From: Bdellovibrionales bacterium
GTDB taxonomy: Bacteria; Bdellovibrionota; UBA1018
Direction of reading: 5' to 3'
DNA length: 49,917 nucleotides
NCBI GenBank assembly: GCA_018266355.1
Contig: JAFEAP010000029.1
Coordinates: forward strand, 859,137 to 909,053
The notes below the pieces were generated by a model. The model worked only from the letters and a program-made list of their open reading frames with translations, was not told where the DNA came from and did not search any database. Numbering within the stretch: position 1 is the stretch's first letter; the number at the start of each line of letters is the position of its first letter. The position numbers were made by a program, and so were the translations under genes. Of the stretch, positions 48,880-49,917 are shown piece by piece.

Positions 48880-49343
48880 TTTACAACCAACATTCCTTTC
48901 ATCACGGCGTAATGTCCCGGAAAGGTGCAGACGTAAGGGTATTCGCCCGCTTTTTCCGGAGCTTTGAATTCCACGGTGACCGTTTCTCCGGGTGCTGCGA
49001 GTTTGGTTTTAGCGAGGACATCCGGGGAGTCAGGAACGTAGTTCTTATCCGCGCCGGCGGCCATTCCGGCTTGCCCGACTTCATCGCTCTTCCCTGGGTT
49101 CACGAGTACCCAGTTATGTTGCATTCCGGAATCTTTGGCCGCTTTGTTCGAGAAAGTGAGCTTGATCGTCTGGCCTTTCTTAGCCGTTAGCTTCGCTTTA
49201 TCGAATGCGAGCTGATCGCCTTTTGTGCCGATCGAAAACTTGGCCTCCGAGGTTGCCGCATGCGCGGAAGAAATCGAAACAAATGCGGCGGTCGCTAAAA
49301 CGACCGCTGTCGCGATAGAAAAACTGCTCAGTAATTTCCTCAT
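48876..49343 (-). CDS. Azurin-like blue copper protein
   Basis: A 155-residue exported cupredoxin (signal about 1-29). Type 1 copper ligands are His76 (MQHNWVLV), Cys139, His144 and Met148 ([16 protein letters not shown]). Length and the [18 protein letters not shown] segment fit azurin. It should donate electrons to the NirK encoded by the next gene, with which it overlaps by ATGA. The ribosome binding site is GGAGGAAAA. The AT-rich upstream region (49344-49470) contains GGTATATAAC, a plausible -10. First gene of the copper operon. Confidence 0.92.
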   Translation of the reverse strand: MRKLLSSFSIATAVVLATAAFVSISSAHAATSEAKFSIGTKGDQLAFDKAKLTAKKGQTIKLTFSNKAAKDSGMQHNWVLVNPGKSDEVGQAGMAAGADKNYVPDSPDVLAKTKLAAPGETVTVEFKAPEKAGEYPYVCTFPGHYAVMKGMLVVK

Positions 49344-49393
49344 AATTTTCCTCCGATGTTGAAATCGATATAATTACAGCAAGTTATATACCG

Positions 49394-49421
49394 AAAAATC
49401 TTCCCGACTCTAGGGCGGGAA
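49394..49421 (-). terminator. Terminator after CBS-pair gene
   Basis: On the minus strand TTCCCG (49421-49416), a 9-base loop and CGGGAA (49406-49401) are followed by GATTTTT. A modest Rho-independent terminator separating the CBS-pair gene from the azurin-like gene. Confidence 0.55.
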
Positions 49422-49471
49422 AGGTAAATATCGTTATAAATTTAAGATAACTCCGCCATGGATTCGGGGCC

Positions 49472-49485
49472 ATGATCTAGGTCAT
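49472..49485. promoter_or_regulatory. Possible FNR/CRP-family site
   Basis: ATGATCTAGGTCAT is an imperfect palindrome similar to the FNR/NNR consensus TTGAT-N4-ATCAA (7 of 10 positions). It lies about 130 bases upstream of the azurin-nirK operon and overlaps the 3' end of the CBS-pair gene. Control of a nitrite reductase by such a regulator is expected, but the distance is long. Confidence 0.35.
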
Positions 49486-49901
49486 ATCGGAGTTTTTCGC
49501 TCGACGATTTCAGCGAGGATGCGCAACGCATCAGTTGTGGTAAAGATACCGACCACGCTTTCACCTTCTAAGATGACGGCGCTTCCGATGTTCCTCTGAG
49601 ACATCTCTCGGACCACCTCAGTTAACGATTCGGCCGTTGAGACTGTGTATAGGTCCGTATTCGCCAGATCCCCGACGCGCGTCATCTCAGCCTTGGCTAC
49701 CTGTGACGCCTCCGAAAAGAGAAGGTCGCGGGCGCTGACGACACCGATGAGCTTGCCGTCACGCGTAACCGGAAGATGCTGGAATCGATTCACTCTCATC
49801 ATCGTCGCCGCGATGGCGATACCGGCACCGGCGTCGATCGAGATCGGCGAACGAGTCATAAAATGGGAAATGGAAGTAGCGGTCGTGAGTTCGTCAGGCA
49901 T
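49482..49901 (-). CDS. CBS-pair protein
   Basis: A 139-residue soluble protein made only of two CBS domains: SHFMTRSPISIDAGAGIAIA and RFQHLPVTRDGKLIGVVSAR, then VREMSQRNIGSAVILEGESV and VGIFTTTDALRIL. Such stand-alone pairs bind adenosine nucleotides and act as energy or redox sensors. The ATG at 49901 has GGAG just upstream, but the frame stays open to the window edge, so a longer protein cannot be excluded. It lies upstream of the nirK cluster on the same strand, separated by a terminator. Confidence 0.88.
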   Translation of the reverse strand: MPDELTTATSISHFMTRSPISIDAGAGIAIAATMMRVNRFQHLPVTRDGKLIGVVSARDLLFSEASQVAKAEMTRVGDLANTDLYTVSTAESLTEVVREMSQRNIGSAVILEGESVVGIFTTTDALRILAEIVERKTPI

Positions 49902-49917
49902 CCTCTCCAGGGTTTCA

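Overview
The window looks like chromosome of a high-GC Gram-negative bacterium. It carries outer-membrane porins and barrels, a TonB-dependent B12 receptor, many lipoproteins and Sec/Tat-exported proteins, a chemotaxis transducer and an OmpA-less but barrel-rich surface set. The mix (long aromatic amino acid hydroxylase, PP2C-cNMP fusion, HAMP-only proteins, RCC1 and metzincin exports) is most like Bdellovibrionota or other delta-like proteobacteria. This placement is inference; no rRNA is present. Coding is dense, with many ATGA/GTGA overlaps.

Layout. 1-4789: a partial exported lipoprotein, a VOC-fold protein, an OprB-type porin and a methyl-accepting chemotaxis protein. 5046-5122: tRNA-Ile2(CAU). 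5150-8139: exported metzincin protease, RCC1-repeat lipoprotein and a secreted protein of unknown role with an apparently leaderless promoter. 8145-10167: cobalamin riboswitch and BtuB-like receptor. 10171-12330: PL8 polysaccharide lyase. 12365-17067: exported propeller protein, then a three-gene glycosylation operon (FkbM methyltransferase, methyltransferase-remnant/GT2 fusion, TMTC-like mannosyltransferase). 17077-23756: aromatic amino acid metabolism, with a long hydroxylase operon and a homogentisate operon (hmgA-hpd-phhA-fatty acid hydroxylase), separated by a 54-residue membrane protein and tRNA-Asn(GTT). 23910-28462: exported HAD protein, Ser/Thr-rich lipoprotein and an ECF sigma operon ending in a DUF3106 protein and a barrel. 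28537-37972: PP2C-cNMP phosphatase, DUF481 barrel, short MscL, methyltransferase, HAMP protein, PFK, ABC-F ATPase, DUF899 and cell-wall amidase. 38056-41757: broken trypsin-like gene, small secreted protein, Tat-lipoprotein esterase and a two-gene operon of tandem-repeat secreted proteins.

42159-49917 is a genomic island of visibly lower GC. It holds a tyrosine recombinase with an excisionase-like partner, short accessory genes, a Replic_Relax-like protein and an FtsK/TraB-type ATPase that has lost its Walker A end. This is joined to a copper nitrite-reduction cluster: azurin-like cupredoxin, NirK with a C-terminal cytochrome c, SUMF1/FGE-like protein and SCO copper chaperone, with a CBS-pair protein upstream. 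Between the repeat-protein operon and the recombinase lies a large nested inverted repeat (41891-42104).

The most novel-looking items are the tandem-repeat secreted protein operon, the inverted repeat beside the recombinase, the recurrent promoter-abutting (leaderless) starts, and the hairpin that buries the ribosome binding site of the DUF481 gene.
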